This document shows positions 39,201-45,824 of a DNA stretch of 64,000 nt, piece after piece (positions within the stretch are counted from its first letter, which is position 1; every line of letters begins with the position of its first letter). Under the pieces are notes generated by a model. The model was not told the origin of the DNA, ran no database searches, and worked only from the letters and a program-made list of their open reading frames with translations. The stretch spans positions 44,172,001 to 44,236,000 of the forward strand of contig CM060840.1 of assembly GCA_030762175.1 (NCBI GenBank). The letters are read 5' to 3'. Made by a program: the position numbers and the translations under genes. This stretch comes from Metallyticus violacea (taxonomy: Eukaryota > Arthropoda > Insecta > Mantodea > Metallyticidae).

Positions 39201-40459
39201 TAGAATGAGAAAAGTTAAAACTGACCCTTGAACCACTTCAATCTTCACAGAATCATATTTTGTCCTCGCATGTGCAAATAGATGAATCTTACAATGCCAC
39301 AAATCTCTATCAGCTTTCCATCCCACATACCCACCAGACATTTTAGTGAACCCATATTGCTTCAGAAACCAGGCAGAGGGGAAGAAAGTTCTGTGAAAGC
39401 AACTAACTCTAGCTCAGCTTGGGCTTGGTGTCGAAAGTCACAGTTATCCCGGGTTCAGACACCAGAGTTCCCAAGTTTGTATAAAAAAATGAATCCTTTA
39501 AAGGCAATCCACCTTTGCAGGGAAGGGTCGCATACTTTCATTTAGTGAGTTATTTGCAAATGAAAGATTTCTGCATAATATACCCTTCACTAGCTAACCT
39601 AATTTTATATTGTGTTCAGTTCATGCTTTATGGCTAACTGGAGCACCAAATTCTACCACCAAACTTAATCAAAGAAAATCCACACCAAGTGGCTATAAAA
39701 TGCAAGGCTGATCACTTAAAAGGTTTCTCGTCGACTCTGAGAATTCATATAATTATATAAATAAAGTAACAATGTAATAATCATGCAAAACATTTTGTTA
39801 TGGTCATTCAAAATAATAAAATATTAGCTAATACTGTAAAATAGTGTGTTTTTCATAGGATCTATTCTTTCATAAAAATAAAATGCATGTTCTGCAATCT
39901 TAGTATACTTTTGTAAATCAATTAGGTGTTAGGAGTCCATATTAGAAGATACTATGATTATAACAGATTATATTTATGTCATATCAGATTTGGACTGGGT
40001 GAGACTGCTGCTCTTTTTGGCTGGAAAATTTGCCATCACCATTGCATATACGGTGGTGTATGTGTTTACGGCTGAAATCTTCCCAACAGAACTTCGCCAT
40101 TCCTTGCTTGGGATGTGTGCCACCTTCAGTCAGATCGGCTCCATCGTGTCTCCACAAACACCGCTTTTGGTAAGTAAGGCAACTCCTCCAAAAGATAGTT
40201 AACATTTCATTGATCTCTCAAGCAATGATTCTGAATTGAAACACATTCAGATTTCCTTCTCAAATGCATATAATTTCAGGAAACGTATATGGAGTCTTTG
40301 CCGCTGCTCCTGTTTGGCATTATGTCAGTAGTGTCTGGTTTCCTTGCTCTCTTCTTCCCGGAGACGCTCAACGTAAAACTTCCAGATACCATTGAAGAAG
40401 CCCAGAACATTGGCATCAGAGACACATCCACTTCAGCAGAGACAACATCAACACAATGA
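642..40459 (+). CDS. SLC22-family 12-TM transporter gene, 10 coding exons (gene span)
   Basis: Join 642-784, 3449-3683, 7155-7261, 10475-10629, 12371-12539, 14525-14675, 21318-21417, 35348-35562, 39988-40169, 40280-40459. The product is an MFS facilitator of the SLC22 (organic cation/anion/carnitine transporter) family, expected in the plasma membrane; the substrate cannot be read from the sequence. All junctions are AG/GT and phases chain throughout if one base is restored in exon 7, giving 545 aa, a normal length for the family. In order: TM1, a large extracellular loop with at least five cysteines and NNT/NNS sequons, the TM2-3 loop SDAIGRK, the TM4-TM6 block (VGPRARVLAATF, then PESVRWLL), a cytoplasmic loop, TM7-9 with DRFGRK, TM10-11 with TAEIFPTELR, and TM12 with FFPETLN. 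As read, exon 7 shifts frame and stops at about residue 345, so the allele may be a pseudogene or carry a sequencing indel. Family assignment is strong; orthology to a named member is not claimed. Confidence 0.9.
1975..2506 (+). mobile_element. Truncated mariner/IS630-type (DDE_3) transposon
   Basis: The ends form imperfect terminal inverted repeats: GGTGATTCAAAATAATGGAC at the left and, on the other strand, GGTGATTCAAACGATGAACA at the right. Between them only the C-terminal part of a DDE_3 transposase remains, with QQDGDPPHWHRDVR (usually QDGAPxHW), RWIGR, and PRSPDFTSCDFYL matching the PRSPDLTPxDFFLW box. Several stops break the frame. It is an internally deleted, inactive copy; no clear target duplication is visible. 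Confidence 0.8.
2945..3182 (-). mobile_element. tRNA-derived SINE, family 1, - strand
   Basis: The reverse complement carries the tRNA-like head (box A TGTAGTGGTAACC-like, degraded box B) and the family body with the GGCGTAAAAATC-like segment, the TTTACGGCATG block, and the AGAGGCCTCTAAGC block. It matches the copies at 16136, 24652, 32165 and 62936. Confidence 0.85.
3449..3683 (+). CDS. SLC22-like transporter, exon 2 (large extracellular loop)
   Basis: Follows an attcacag acceptor. Its first base completes an Arg codon split across the intron (AG|A), giving the family YRC...PEC motif at residues 47-54. Residues 49-126 form the long TM1-2 loop, with cysteines at 49, 54, 80, 98 and 111 and sequons NNT (89-91) and NNS (93-95). 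The end, WIYDGPESTILRE, matches the usual W-Y-D...STI...E run-up to TM2. The donor GAA|gtaagt is phase 0. The N-terminal part of this exon lies outside any ATG-initiated reading frame. Confidence 0.92.
3810..5310 (+). mobile_element. Tc1-like DNA transposon with decayed transposase
   Basis: The ends TACACTTAAGAGG (left) and CCTCTTAGTGTA (right) are inverted repeats beginning in TA, as expected for Tc1/mariner insertion at TA. The region 4110-5040 is a frame-broken Tc1 transposase: the HTH start MPLSPEEAAVGRW, then LFTDESS, DGRERVWER, VMVWAGIS (catalytic-core region), NANRYIDETL, and a DDNSRPH stretch where the second catalytic Asp sits (usual QDNARPH). A SARSSELDP-like remnant follows. Multiple frameshifts and stops make it inactive. 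It lies in the sense orientation in intron 2. Confidence 0.9.
6055..6350 (-). mobile_element. tRNA-derived SINE, family 2, - strand
   Basis: Read on the - strand from 6350, it starts with a box A-like GGTCTAGTGATTAACG and, about 35 bases on, a box B-like GTTTGATCCCC, then a GC-rich body containing GCCGCGTGGCAGCGGCC. The body differs from family 1. The head is too degraded for a working tRNA. Confidence 0.6.
7155..7261 (+). CDS. SLC22-like transporter, exon 3 (TM2)
   Basis: Encodes residues 127-161 plus two bases of 162. It opens WNITCDENKW, the conserved W-x-L/I-x-C-D-x-x-x-W of the family, and continues into TM2 (MVGTVNNIGQFVGLPIAGFI). It ends SDA at a GTGAGT donor, phase 2, so the TM2-3 signature loop is split across the intron. 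WNIT adds a possible N-glycosylation site. Confidence 0.92.
8470..9898 (+). mobile_element. 5'-truncated Jockey/CR1-like LINE fragment
   Basis: Reading through frameshifts gives the RT catalytic region (GP..F..YINN, then SKHHLYADDLQFYIH with the YADD box at about 8620), followed by SWMHALGLDLN and the K-T-x-x-V/I-V-G segment typical of Jockey-clade RT thumbs. Further pieces include NRYICDVF-like and LFIKICLS sequences. The 3' end is rich in (AATAA) units near 9880-9898. It is dead, and the 5' edge is approximate. Confidence 0.75.
10000..10275 (+). mobile_element. Probable SINE-like repeat (family 4)
   Basis: A GC-richer block that begins in a degraded tRNA-like head (GATCTTGTAGTAGCAGTGGT, then a box B-like GGCTCGATTTCC) and ends in an A/T-rich tail with ATAAATA. 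No second copy occurs in this window, so the call rests on the head structure and composition alone. Confidence 0.45.
10475..10629 (+). CDS. SLC22-like transporter, exon 4 (TM2-3 loop, TM3, TM4)
   Basis: Encodes residues 162-213 after a tgttccag acceptor. It begins AIGRKTTLVVSMVLSCLLGL (rest of signature loop, TM3) and continues through the short W-x-x-x-Y segment to TM4 (FLEFLEPALGTGVYTSAFIL). The donor G|gtaatt is phase 1. The MFS loop consensus G-x-x-x-D-R-x-G-R-R reads here as SDAIGRK, so the first Arg is replaced by Ala. Confidence 0.92.
10630..12370 (+). other. Transporter intron 4, with unclassified block at about 11540-12090
   Basis: Phase-1 intron of 1.74 kb. The segment 11540-12090 is less AT-rich than its surroundings and has long weak open stretches on both strands, which suggests a decayed transposon. 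I could not match it to a family. The rest shows nothing. Confidence 0.6.
12371..12539 (+). CDS. SLC22-like transporter, exon 5 (TM4-TM6)
   Basis: Encodes residues 214-269 plus two bases of W270. GMELVGPRARVLAATFISSS is the conserved E-x-V-G-P-x-x-R stretch preceding TM5; GEALMGAIAWWLQDWRL and LPAFLCISYYW are TM5 and TM6. The donor TG|gtgagt is phase 2. Confidence 0.93.
12540..14524 (+). other. Transporter intron 5
   Basis: Phase-2 intron of 1.98 kb. It contains a run of C at about 12850-12860 and the ATT repeat at 14437-14479. No gene or classified transposon is seen. Confidence 0.8.
14437..14479. repeat. (ATT)n microsatellite
   Basis: Uninterrupted ATT units, 46 bases before exon 6 and on the 5' side of its pyrimidine tract. 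Confidence 0.95.
14525..14675 (+). CDS. SLC22-like transporter, exon 6 (PES motif, cytoplasmic loop)
   Basis: Encodes W270 to residue 320. WIVPESVRWLLTKGK is the SLC22/sugar-porter PES-x-R-W-L motif after TM6, followed by a charged amphipathic stretch of the central cytoplasmic loop ending SQPPEE. The acceptor is tctctacag and the donor GAA|gtaagt, phase 0. It is preceded in intron 5 by an ATT microsatellite. Confidence 0.93.
16136..16325 (+). mobile_element. tRNA-derived SINE, family 1, truncated, + strand
   Basis: Head CCTGGTGGTCTAGTAGTAAC (box A) and CGGGTTCAAACCCGG (box B, near perfect) followed by the family body GGCGTAAAAATCCTAAGTAT and a TACATTTACGGCAC block. It ends after CCTGAAAGAAA and lacks the 3' third seen at 24652. 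Confidence 0.88.
16592..16666. repeat. Compound (GAT)n(AAT)n microsatellite
   Basis: About nine GAT units run directly into about fifteen AAT units. Confidence 0.95.
17088..17124. repeat. (ATT)n microsatellite
   Basis: About twelve ATT units. Confidence 0.93.
17640..18645. repeat. Diverged ~140-bp tandem repeat array
   Basis: About seven successive units share, in order, an AAATTTTGGGTTTCAG block, AACCCCCACTCCTAAT, a CGATTTCTCTGATTTTCAG block, AACTATTTTTCTTATTTTA, and GAGTTTCGTTG...GCTAGAG. The GGGTTTCAG anchor or its derivative falls near 17668, 17782, 17918, 18061, 18204, 18362 and 18510, so the spacing is about 114-158 bp. Units differ by substitutions and small indels, so the array is old. 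No coding potential is conserved. Confidence 0.8.
19914..20717 (+). mobile_element. DDE_3-type DNA transposon with ~115-bp inverted repeats
   Basis: The left end GGTGTAAAAAATGCATGTTG and the right end (other strand) GGTGTAAAAAATATATGTTA start imperfect inverted repeats that extend through a shared CTTTGTTTACG...CTAG...CC/TCTGAAA block at 20005-20030 and 20590-20625. The interior (20150-20500) encodes the C-terminal half of a transposase: FQNDGAPAHFDHEVRGHLN (catalytic D), RWIGHGGPTAWPPRAPDL, and FFWGYMQTLV, ending GSYIEHFL. The N-terminal catalytic half is gone. Some of the interior reads open for 109 codons, more than in the other DDE_3 copies here. Confidence 0.83.
21318..21417 (+). CDS. 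SLC22-like transporter, exon 7 (frameshifted loop/TM7 start)
   Basis: Proposed from phase and pattern. After a gcatttcag acceptor it reads DYTRNSSNEFHSTNS then VTKILRRKL, matching the family's loop end (basic RxRK-L motif before TM7), then TGA at about 21390. One base on, the second frame reads IQMSNTYS, which aligns with the usual start of TM7 and leads through a TT|gtgatt donor into exon 8. The exon is 100 nt where phases require a length of 3n+2 (101), so one base is missing near 21388-21392. Upstream and downstream exons are intact, so an assembly indel is as likely as a real mutation. The donor is weak, which leaves the 3' end uncertain. Confidence 0.62.
22080..22265 (+). mobile_element. 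tRNA-derived SINE, family 1, 5'-truncated, + strand
   Basis: Begins at a degraded box B (TGGTTTGATCCTGGC) and continues through the family body (GGATTTTTCAGG...GTAAAAAT, TAGATTTATG, AGAGGTTCTTAGCCCGTTTC). It is more diverged than the 24652 copy. Confidence 0.75.
24652..24940 (+). mobile_element. tRNA-derived SINE, family 1, full-length, + strand
   Basis: The best copy. Box A TGGTGTAGTGGTAACC, box B CGGGTTCAGACCCGG, body GGCGTAAAAATCGTAAGTAT, TACATTTACGGCAC, GAGGCCTCTGAGC, then the 3' end ATGTTAAGAGCGTCCGTAAA and an A-rich tail. It was presumably transcribed by Pol III and mobilised by a partner LINE (family knowledge). Confidence 0.92.
25345..25420 (+). mobile_element. SINE family 3, 3' end fragment, + strand
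   Basis: CCTGTGGTGCATCAGTATTA followed by ACGGGCGTTAAACAGTGTTC and a run of A. This is the 3' end of the element seen whole on the - strand at 56895-57190. Confidence 0.7.
27430..27512. repeat. (GTC/GTT)n-(ATT)n compound microsatellite
   Basis: Short GTC and GTT runs grade into about seventeen ATT units. The tract creates homopolymer ORFs on both strands that are not genes. Confidence 0.93.
29040..30215 (+). mobile_element. Mariner transposon remnant
   Basis: Through frameshifts the + strand reads a mariner transposase: KIGISP..MHARM (HTH region), FKQ...LPRSGRPVSTD, then RIFREDLNMRKMCAKWV, LATYQEEGDVTFNRIIAIDE (first catalytic D), MVILAYDSQDMLVCHIV, HTAE...LLQRWDWEILPHS, SPDLS, and GKRFVNKADILTAFRRK near the C-terminus. 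The second catalytic region is corrupted. Stops and frameshifts throughout make it inactive. Terminal repeats could not be fixed by eye. Confidence 0.88.
31181..31275. repeat. (ATT)n(ATC)n microsatellite
   Basis: About 24 ATT units followed by about eight ATC units; the longest simple repeat in the window. Confidence 0.96.
31900..33230 (+). mobile_element. DDE_3-type transposon remnant split by a SINE
   Basis: The + strand shows a degraded N-terminus near 32060-32160, then, after a SINE, a middle part (GDETEKHCSIS), FSDEVWLYLSG at about 32770 (FxDE catalytic box), CMRRPIWVTS, and at about 32990-33200 a QQECVTYHTSSISKTEI, DRVISK, RSSDLTTSDFSL series matching QDGATxHTS...RSPDLTPPDFFLW. Many stops. 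It belongs to the same subfamily as the - strand copy at 33480-34460. Edges approximate. Confidence 0.7.
32165..32430 (-). mobile_element. tRNA-derived SINE, family 1, - strand, inside a transposon
   Basis: The reverse complement gives box A (GGTGGTTTAGTAGTACCC), a box B relic, the GGATTTTTTTCGG body, and the 3' block ending ATGTTAAAGAACGTCCGTGA. An internal 14-base duplication (AAGCC...GGCTTC) is present near 32255-32285. The SINE separates the N-terminal and central parts of the DDE_3 element, so it inserted later. Confidence 0.85.
33480..34460 (-). mobile_element. DDE_3-type transposon remnant, - strand
   Basis: The - strand has MYTVAQRVLFV from 34445 (start of the HTH of this subfamily) and KKTTGSTLIDVQ, then, from about 33870 downward, YQQEGARCHTSNANMREI, SKNPLVIQIYR, and a FFLWG-like LSLGIIGEK stretch, followed by CAN-like C-terminal pieces. 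Frames are broken and part of the catalytic centre is missing. Boundaries are approximate. Confidence 0.72.
35348..35562 (+). CDS. SLC22-like transporter, exon 8 (TM7-TM9)
   Basis: Encodes residues 354-425 plus one base. VSIVFVYFGLTINSVLVGGN is TM7 and the following loop; KYTNFILVSLIEFPAYVVTY is TM8; AMDRFGRKAS is the conserved TM8-9 cytoplasmic motif; LVLSGATCTSFAFVPK is TM9. The acceptor is ttttttcag and the donor G|gtgagc, phase 1. The incoming phase (one base to complete a codon) fits the proposed exon 7. Confidence 0.94.
36205..36237. repeat. (TC)n dinucleotide repeat
   Basis: About 15 CT units with one TTT interruption. Confidence 0.92.
37290..37870. repeat. GC-richer unclassified block, likely interspersed repeat
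   Basis: About 580 bp clearly less AT-rich than both flanks, with segments such as TCTGCGCCGCACCAGGTGGT and GAAAAGGGGAAAGGGGAGG. No open frame, tRNA head or terminal repeat is evident and no second copy is present here. Its sharp composition edges suggest an insertion. Confidence 0.4.
39988..40169 (+). CDS. SLC22-like transporter, exon 9 (TM10-TM11)
   Basis: Encodes residues 426-486. DLDWVRLLLFLAGKFAITIA is TM10, with the family G-K-x-x-I-T. VFTAEIFPTELRHS is the hallmark T-A-E-x-F/Y-P-T-x-x-R motif, and MCATFSQIGSIVSPQTPLL is TM11. The acceptor is atatcag and the donor TTG|gtaagt, phase 0. Intron 9 after it is only 110 bp. Confidence 0.94.
40280..40459 (+). CDS. SLC22-like transporter, exon 10 (TM12, C-terminus, stop)
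   Basis: Encodes residues 487-545 and a TGA. LPLLLFGIMSVVSGFLALFF is TM12, followed by PETLNVKLPDTIEEAQNIG, the conserved P-E-T-x-x-x-x-L-P-x-T-x-x-x-A run at the end of SLC22 proteins, and a short Ser/Thr-rich cytoplasmic tail. The acceptor is taatttcag. Confidence 0.94.
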   Translation, partial: ETYMESLPLLLFGIMSVVSGFLALFFPETLNVKLPDTIEEAQNIGIRDTSTSAETTSTQ

Positions 40460-40615
40460 ATGTTCATATTTTTTGCCAAAAAGGGTAGTGATGCTTCTGT
40501 TTATATAATTCCTCTGTGAATGAAATAATGACACAAGATAGCAGCATTTAGTGGACATTACATACTTTTAAAATTCCAAAAAAGAGCAATAGAGACTAAG
40601 ATTTTTTTAGTTACA

Positions 40616-40621
40616 AATAAA
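40616..40621 (+). promoter_or_regulatory. Candidate polyadenylation signal AATAAA
   Basis: AATAAA lies 157 bases after the transporter stop codon; a second copy lies at 40900-40905. Such hexamers are common in AT-rich DNA, so only cDNA ends could choose between them. Confidence 0.35.
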
Positions 40622-42614
40622 TATGTGCTCCCATTCCACATAGGCACTCCTGTAAATGAACATTTCAAATTTTAGATTTAATATATTTTCAAGAAGGAAC
40701 ATAGAATTTATATCTTCTTTTAAACAAAGCCAGGGTTTGTGAATTTAGTGTGAATGATCCAATTCTTATGTGGGAAATATTCTTTACACACTGAAGACAC
40801 TAAGAATAAGATATGACAAATGTTAATGGCCTCTTAAGAGGCCACTTGTGGTCATCTGTTACCAGAGAAACAGTAAGTTGTTGTCAATTCACTTTGTTGA
40901 ATAAATATAAATGAATACAATAATACTAACAATGTTCTTGAAATTCAAGAGCATGAAATGGTAGTTCCAGCCTTGCTAGAAAATTTTATATTAAGTAGGA
41001 AAAACATCATTAGTTACTATAAAAATGGGTGACCATCTCTAAGATTTATGGAAATGCAATAAGTCTTCCGAGGCAAAGTTAAATTGTAGATTACTTCTAG
41101 ATATTGCTATGATTAGGGACATGGTCTGAATATTTAAATCTTGCTTAAATGTGTCTGCTTGGTTCAAGGGTGTAACATTTTTTTTCCAACCCAGCTAGCA
41201 GATTTAACCCTTGTACCCCTTTGTTCTTAAAAAATATCAGTACTCCTGTAATTCTAAATAGAGCAACAGGATGTTAATATCTGCTAATTTTTTTACCCAA
41301 TCTAGTTCACCATATAAGGAATGCTGAATATAAAGAGTTAATCAATTTTTAAACTCTGTTTGGTTCATGTTGTCTACTTCAGATTTCTCCTCACCAATGA
41401 ACATCAGCTACCTTTCATAACTTCCTTTCTGAGTTCATGTAGTTCAGTTTATATTTTTTATTCAGACCTAAGCAGTCACATGCATGCGCTACCATTGGTG
41501 ATATTATCAACCAATACTGATTCTAGATTAGTTTATGTGCATGTTCAAATGCAAGTGAATTGTTTTGAAAATGAGTTCAGTAAAGCATGTCTGATCTCAA
41601 CATTTTATTTTTCTATATTCTACTTCTGTTGTAAACTGTGACAAATTGTGGTCCCATTTTCATCCATGTGTCAAGAAAACTGATAGCTTACATGCATTAA
41701 TCTGATTGTAGAACTTATCGAGTATAACAAAATATGCACCAACTAGTGACTAGAGAACACTGGAAATCAATTACATAAGGTGATCAGGTACCCAACCTTA
41801 AAAAATGGGAGAGAACAAAGAAAAAGAATATCATAAACTTATGAAACAAATTAGTTGTCATTTTTTTTCTTATTAACATCAATGTGTTGTTATTTAGGCT
41901 ATCATACCAAATATGTATAATATAATTATTTACTCCTGTTACACTGCCTATAAAACACACACTAGCAAATTGCAATAATAAATATATAAATCAGTTTGTG
42001 TGTATAGCATCATTACTTCTTATTAAGCCTATTTACAGCATTTGTTACACTCCAGTTGTATCCATTTTTGTTGATATTTTTACATTCTACCTAAGGAAAT
42101 AATAAATCTGTGAATTAAGAGCTGTTTAAATTGTCTCCCATTTATTATTTCACTCCCCATAATATGTATGTATATATTTTCTTCTAAGCTAACTGTTAAA
42201 TCTACAATTTTTTTTGGAAATATATTGGTTAAAATTTGATCACCTACAAATACGCACAAATAATATAGCATAACTCACTTATTTTTTCCATACCATTGTG
42301 CATAAAACCACAATGAAAAAATTATTTTTAATTTGTTCTCCAGTAAAAGTAAAATTAAATGTAGAAAATTTTGCATAACAAAAGATGCGAGTTATCAGCA
42401 ATGTGTCTGTTAAACATAAAACGTAAGAATGAGTAACTGATAGTTACTTTACATTATGTTTTTTAATTCGTGTAAATTCTTCTTTTCATAAGTTTGGAAA
42501 ATGAAAGGGCAATAGATTCCTCAATCTCTCTAATGAGTTTTAAATGTTACTACTTAAACAAGGCCATGAACATTAGGATACATATACCTAGAGTACAACA
42601 TAATCACATAAATT

Positions 42615-42690
42615 TATTTCATTTATTTAAGGATGCTCTTTAACACCTCCGTTCATTAGTATCCCATTCAATTCAAGGTTTTAATAATAT
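42615..42690 (-). mobile_element. SINE family 1, 3' end fragment, - strand
   Basis: TTATTTAAGGATGCTCTTTA followed by ACACCTC and CATCCCATTCAATTC-like sequence matches the complement of the family 3' end (compare 2950-3005). Head and body are absent. Confidence 0.65.
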
Positions 42691-44604
42691 GTTTACATTA
42701 TAGCTGCCACTGTACTGCAACTTTACTTATATATGAAAGTAGCAAATTTTAAAATCTTCAAAATTAATCTTGGACCCTAAAAAAAAAGGTTATCTGGTCA
42801 TGTATGCTTCATAGCATTCATAAACTTGATGCTATAAATTGCTATAGCATATGTTTCCAATTAAATTTTCTCAATTCTTAGTCATTTCTCACTTAACTAT
42901 TTTAACCAGTGCCGCTGCTTAGAATCACTCTCATTAATTTAATCAGCTTAAAGTGGCAATACTATAACTTTAATGTCAGTTTCTACAATATGTTTCAAAT
43001 GTATCTGCTGCCATTCTTATGCCTTATGGGGTTCTTTTGTTTAAAAATGTATTTTGGTTTTGATTTTTTTAGCAAAAATTCATTTTAATGATAGCATAAA
43101 AATAATATGCAGATAACAAAACTAACCACAGCAAACTATTTTGATAAAAGTACAGTGTTTGGTACCTGAACATAATTTCCTAATATTTCATGCTCAGTAA
43201 TAATCTATGAATTTTCATATTTATTTATGAAAAAGTTAATTTTTTTAAGAATACACAATAAAATATTTGTGAACATTTTCAAATGCATAATTTAGTTTCT
43301 TGAAAACTTGGTATTGACAATTCCTCTCAGAGCTTTTTTCTTCCCCTTCTTTTCCAAATATATTATGACACTTTTCTTTAACATGCTGATTAGAGTGTAT
43401 AAAACTATATCACTATCTTCATCACAAACCATTTTAACTATGATATATATCTGGAAATGAAGTCATCTGATATTACTGCATCTATGTTTTGTTTCATACA
43501 CAAATAATTTTAATGCATTTCAATTAAAAATAAATTAAACTATTTCTGAGATTATCGTTAAATTAAATTTTAAAACAATTCATCAAATATCTAGAAATTT
43601 GCATAAAATAACTAGGGAGATGCAATCTGTTGAAGATCATGAGCATTAATGTCAGATTTCAAGAAATCCCTCATTAATTGGAGCATCAAGAACAGCGCTG
43701 CATATAATTCAAAGTGAATTTTTACTGCAGCACCATTATCCATAGTAATGCTTCATCAAAGCAAGGCAGAAACAGTTTGTTAGGTATTTTAAAACACTGA
43801 AAGCTTAAAACTAGATTAGAAACATGATACATGCATTCTGAATAGACTAAATTTAGTAGTTACTTTAAAAAATAATGTTATAGCTTCCTTTATAGAAAGC
43901 AATGAAGCATGTAACAGGAATTAAAGGAACATCTATAGAGTTCACCATTAAATATATAATGGCACCACATCAAATGAGAGTGAAACCAATTTGTAAATAT
44001 GTCAGAAATTAATCATGAATTTATATTTAATATTGTTCAACAATATTTCAATGCCTTATGAAGCCTTTGTTTTTAATCAAAATAAATCATGTAAACATAT
44101 GCAATAAACTTTTATAATAAACTAATATAAGCAGCATAAGATTATTTTAAAGTAAATGCCATCTATTCTCCTTCTCCAAATCCTTCCCCCCCCCTTTTTT
44201 TTGCTTTCCTGAAATTTTAATCTATCATGATCAATAGTCTTGTTTTTAAACCTGTATATTTTCAACCTAATTTCCTTTACACTCTTGATAACCATTTGAC
44301 ATTTATATTTTTATATTCATTTTATATGAGATACAGTATCTGAAATGCACTATGCACTTAAATACAGTTTCTGGAATTATCAGATTTACACAATCTTCAT
44401 TGCAGTTAAATAAGTAATGGATTTTCTGCCCACTAAAAACAGTATTTCTAGTTGGAACTAGTTAATTGGTAGATTATTTCCTGACACTGAAAAAGTAAGT
44501 TTGAAGGGGTTATTGAGAGTATCATACTTCTAATTCAATGTACCATATTTATTTTTTCCACCAACACAAGGACCTAAGGCAATCAGCAGGATGTAAAAAA
44601 AATT

Positions 44605-45800
44605 TAATATTAGATTATGCATATTTTAAGATCATTGTGTGATTGAATTAAACTAGCACTATTTTGCTTCACTTACTTGTTTGAATATGTCAGACCAGTT
44701 TCACAAACCCTTCAATCACATCATCAGCCCCTAGTCGACTGGAGGGCAAACCGTTATGCTGAGGGAAAGTGTAATCTGCTCTGGTGTAGGTGTGATGAAC
44801 TTAAAGTTTATTTTTTCATCACCAGAAGTGTTGAAGTTTATTAAATTGTCTTTGTACTTGTAAATGTAGATTTTATCCTGTGTTGCTAATTTTGCAGGTC
44901 CTGGCACTGATTTTAAAAATTTTGTTTTATTCATTATGTCGTGGTTTTCTTCCCAGAAATGATATGCCACTGCTGATTTCTCCAACTGTTTGTATTTTAT
45001 GTTTCTGAAATATTCTTTTAACCGTGTGCCTATGTTTCTTTTTGTTGTACCAATAAAATTTTTTTCACATTCTGCACAACAAATTTTATTAATACCTGCT
45101 TTTTTCTCTTGTGGAATCTGTCATTAATATTATCAATCAGTAGATTTTTAACATTAAATCTCTTTACAGGTGCTAACTGATATTAAAATCTGTAAGAATA
45201 TTGTGAAAAAAATTTTAGCCCATGGCTGATATGTAAATTTTTTAAAAATTAGCCTTTTTTTGTTTTAATTTTACTGAAAGTTGCGGTTCCTTAAATAAGG
45301 CTTTGCTTCTTGAATTTCTGTACTTTTTGTGTAGTAGTTCTTTGTCATAACCATTTTTAACCACTATTCTTTCTATTTGTTTGTATTCTTAAAGGTATTC
45401 TTCTTTGCTAATTTTTAGGTTAACTAGTCAGTGTTCACATGTTGGTAACTGCATGCTTGCGCGTTGTATTAAAACCGTCAGCTTTGATGTGTCTGCATGT
45501 GTATTCCTTTTGTATGTTCCAAATTCCAGATTTTCTTGACGTTTCACAATTTTTATGTCCAAAAAAGGTAATATGTTATGTGTTTCAGTTTCGTATGTGA
45601 ATAATGTTTTTTTATCTTTCAAATTACGACGTTTTATGGCATCGTTAATGAGTATTTTGTTAACTGTGGCAAATATATCGTCGACATATCTATATCATAT
45701 TTTAAATATGTATGGGAAAGCTGAGTTAACGTGTGTTTTAAATCTGCTTATGAAGAGGTTAACTAGAAATGGAGACGAGAGGCTGCACATAGTGTCCAAT
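44605..45800 (-). mobile_element. Penelope-like element A, - strand copy (5'-truncated)
   Basis: On the - strand it reads the end of the RT (a YVDDIFA-type region near 45680), LPFLDIKIVKRQENLEFGTY, NTHADTSK, then the linker and the GIY-YIG endonuclease region, with CAECEKNFIGTTKRNIGT, LEKSAVAYHFWEENHDI and KIYIYKYKDNLINFN. It is frame-broken. It is the mirror of the + copy at 45825-47428 and is cut inside the RT at about 45800. RT plus C-terminal GIY-YIG is diagnostic of PLEs. Confidence 0.88.
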
Positions 45801-45824
45801 ACTCCAATAAATAAAATCCTACAA

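Larger units (their letters stand above)
35563..39987 (+). other. Transporter intron 8
   Basis: Phase-1 intron of 4.4 kb. It holds a CT repeat at 36205-36237, a GC-richer block at 37290-37870 and a possible transposon tail near 38110-38320. The rest is AT-rich and unremarkable. Confidence 0.75.
40460..44604. other. 3' UTR and intergenic region
   Basis: AT-rich. The first few hundred bases should be transporter 3' UTR. A SINE family-1 3' end lies at 42615-42690. I see no gene, no other recognised transposon and only short runs of C/T at about 44185-44205. Confidence 0.6.
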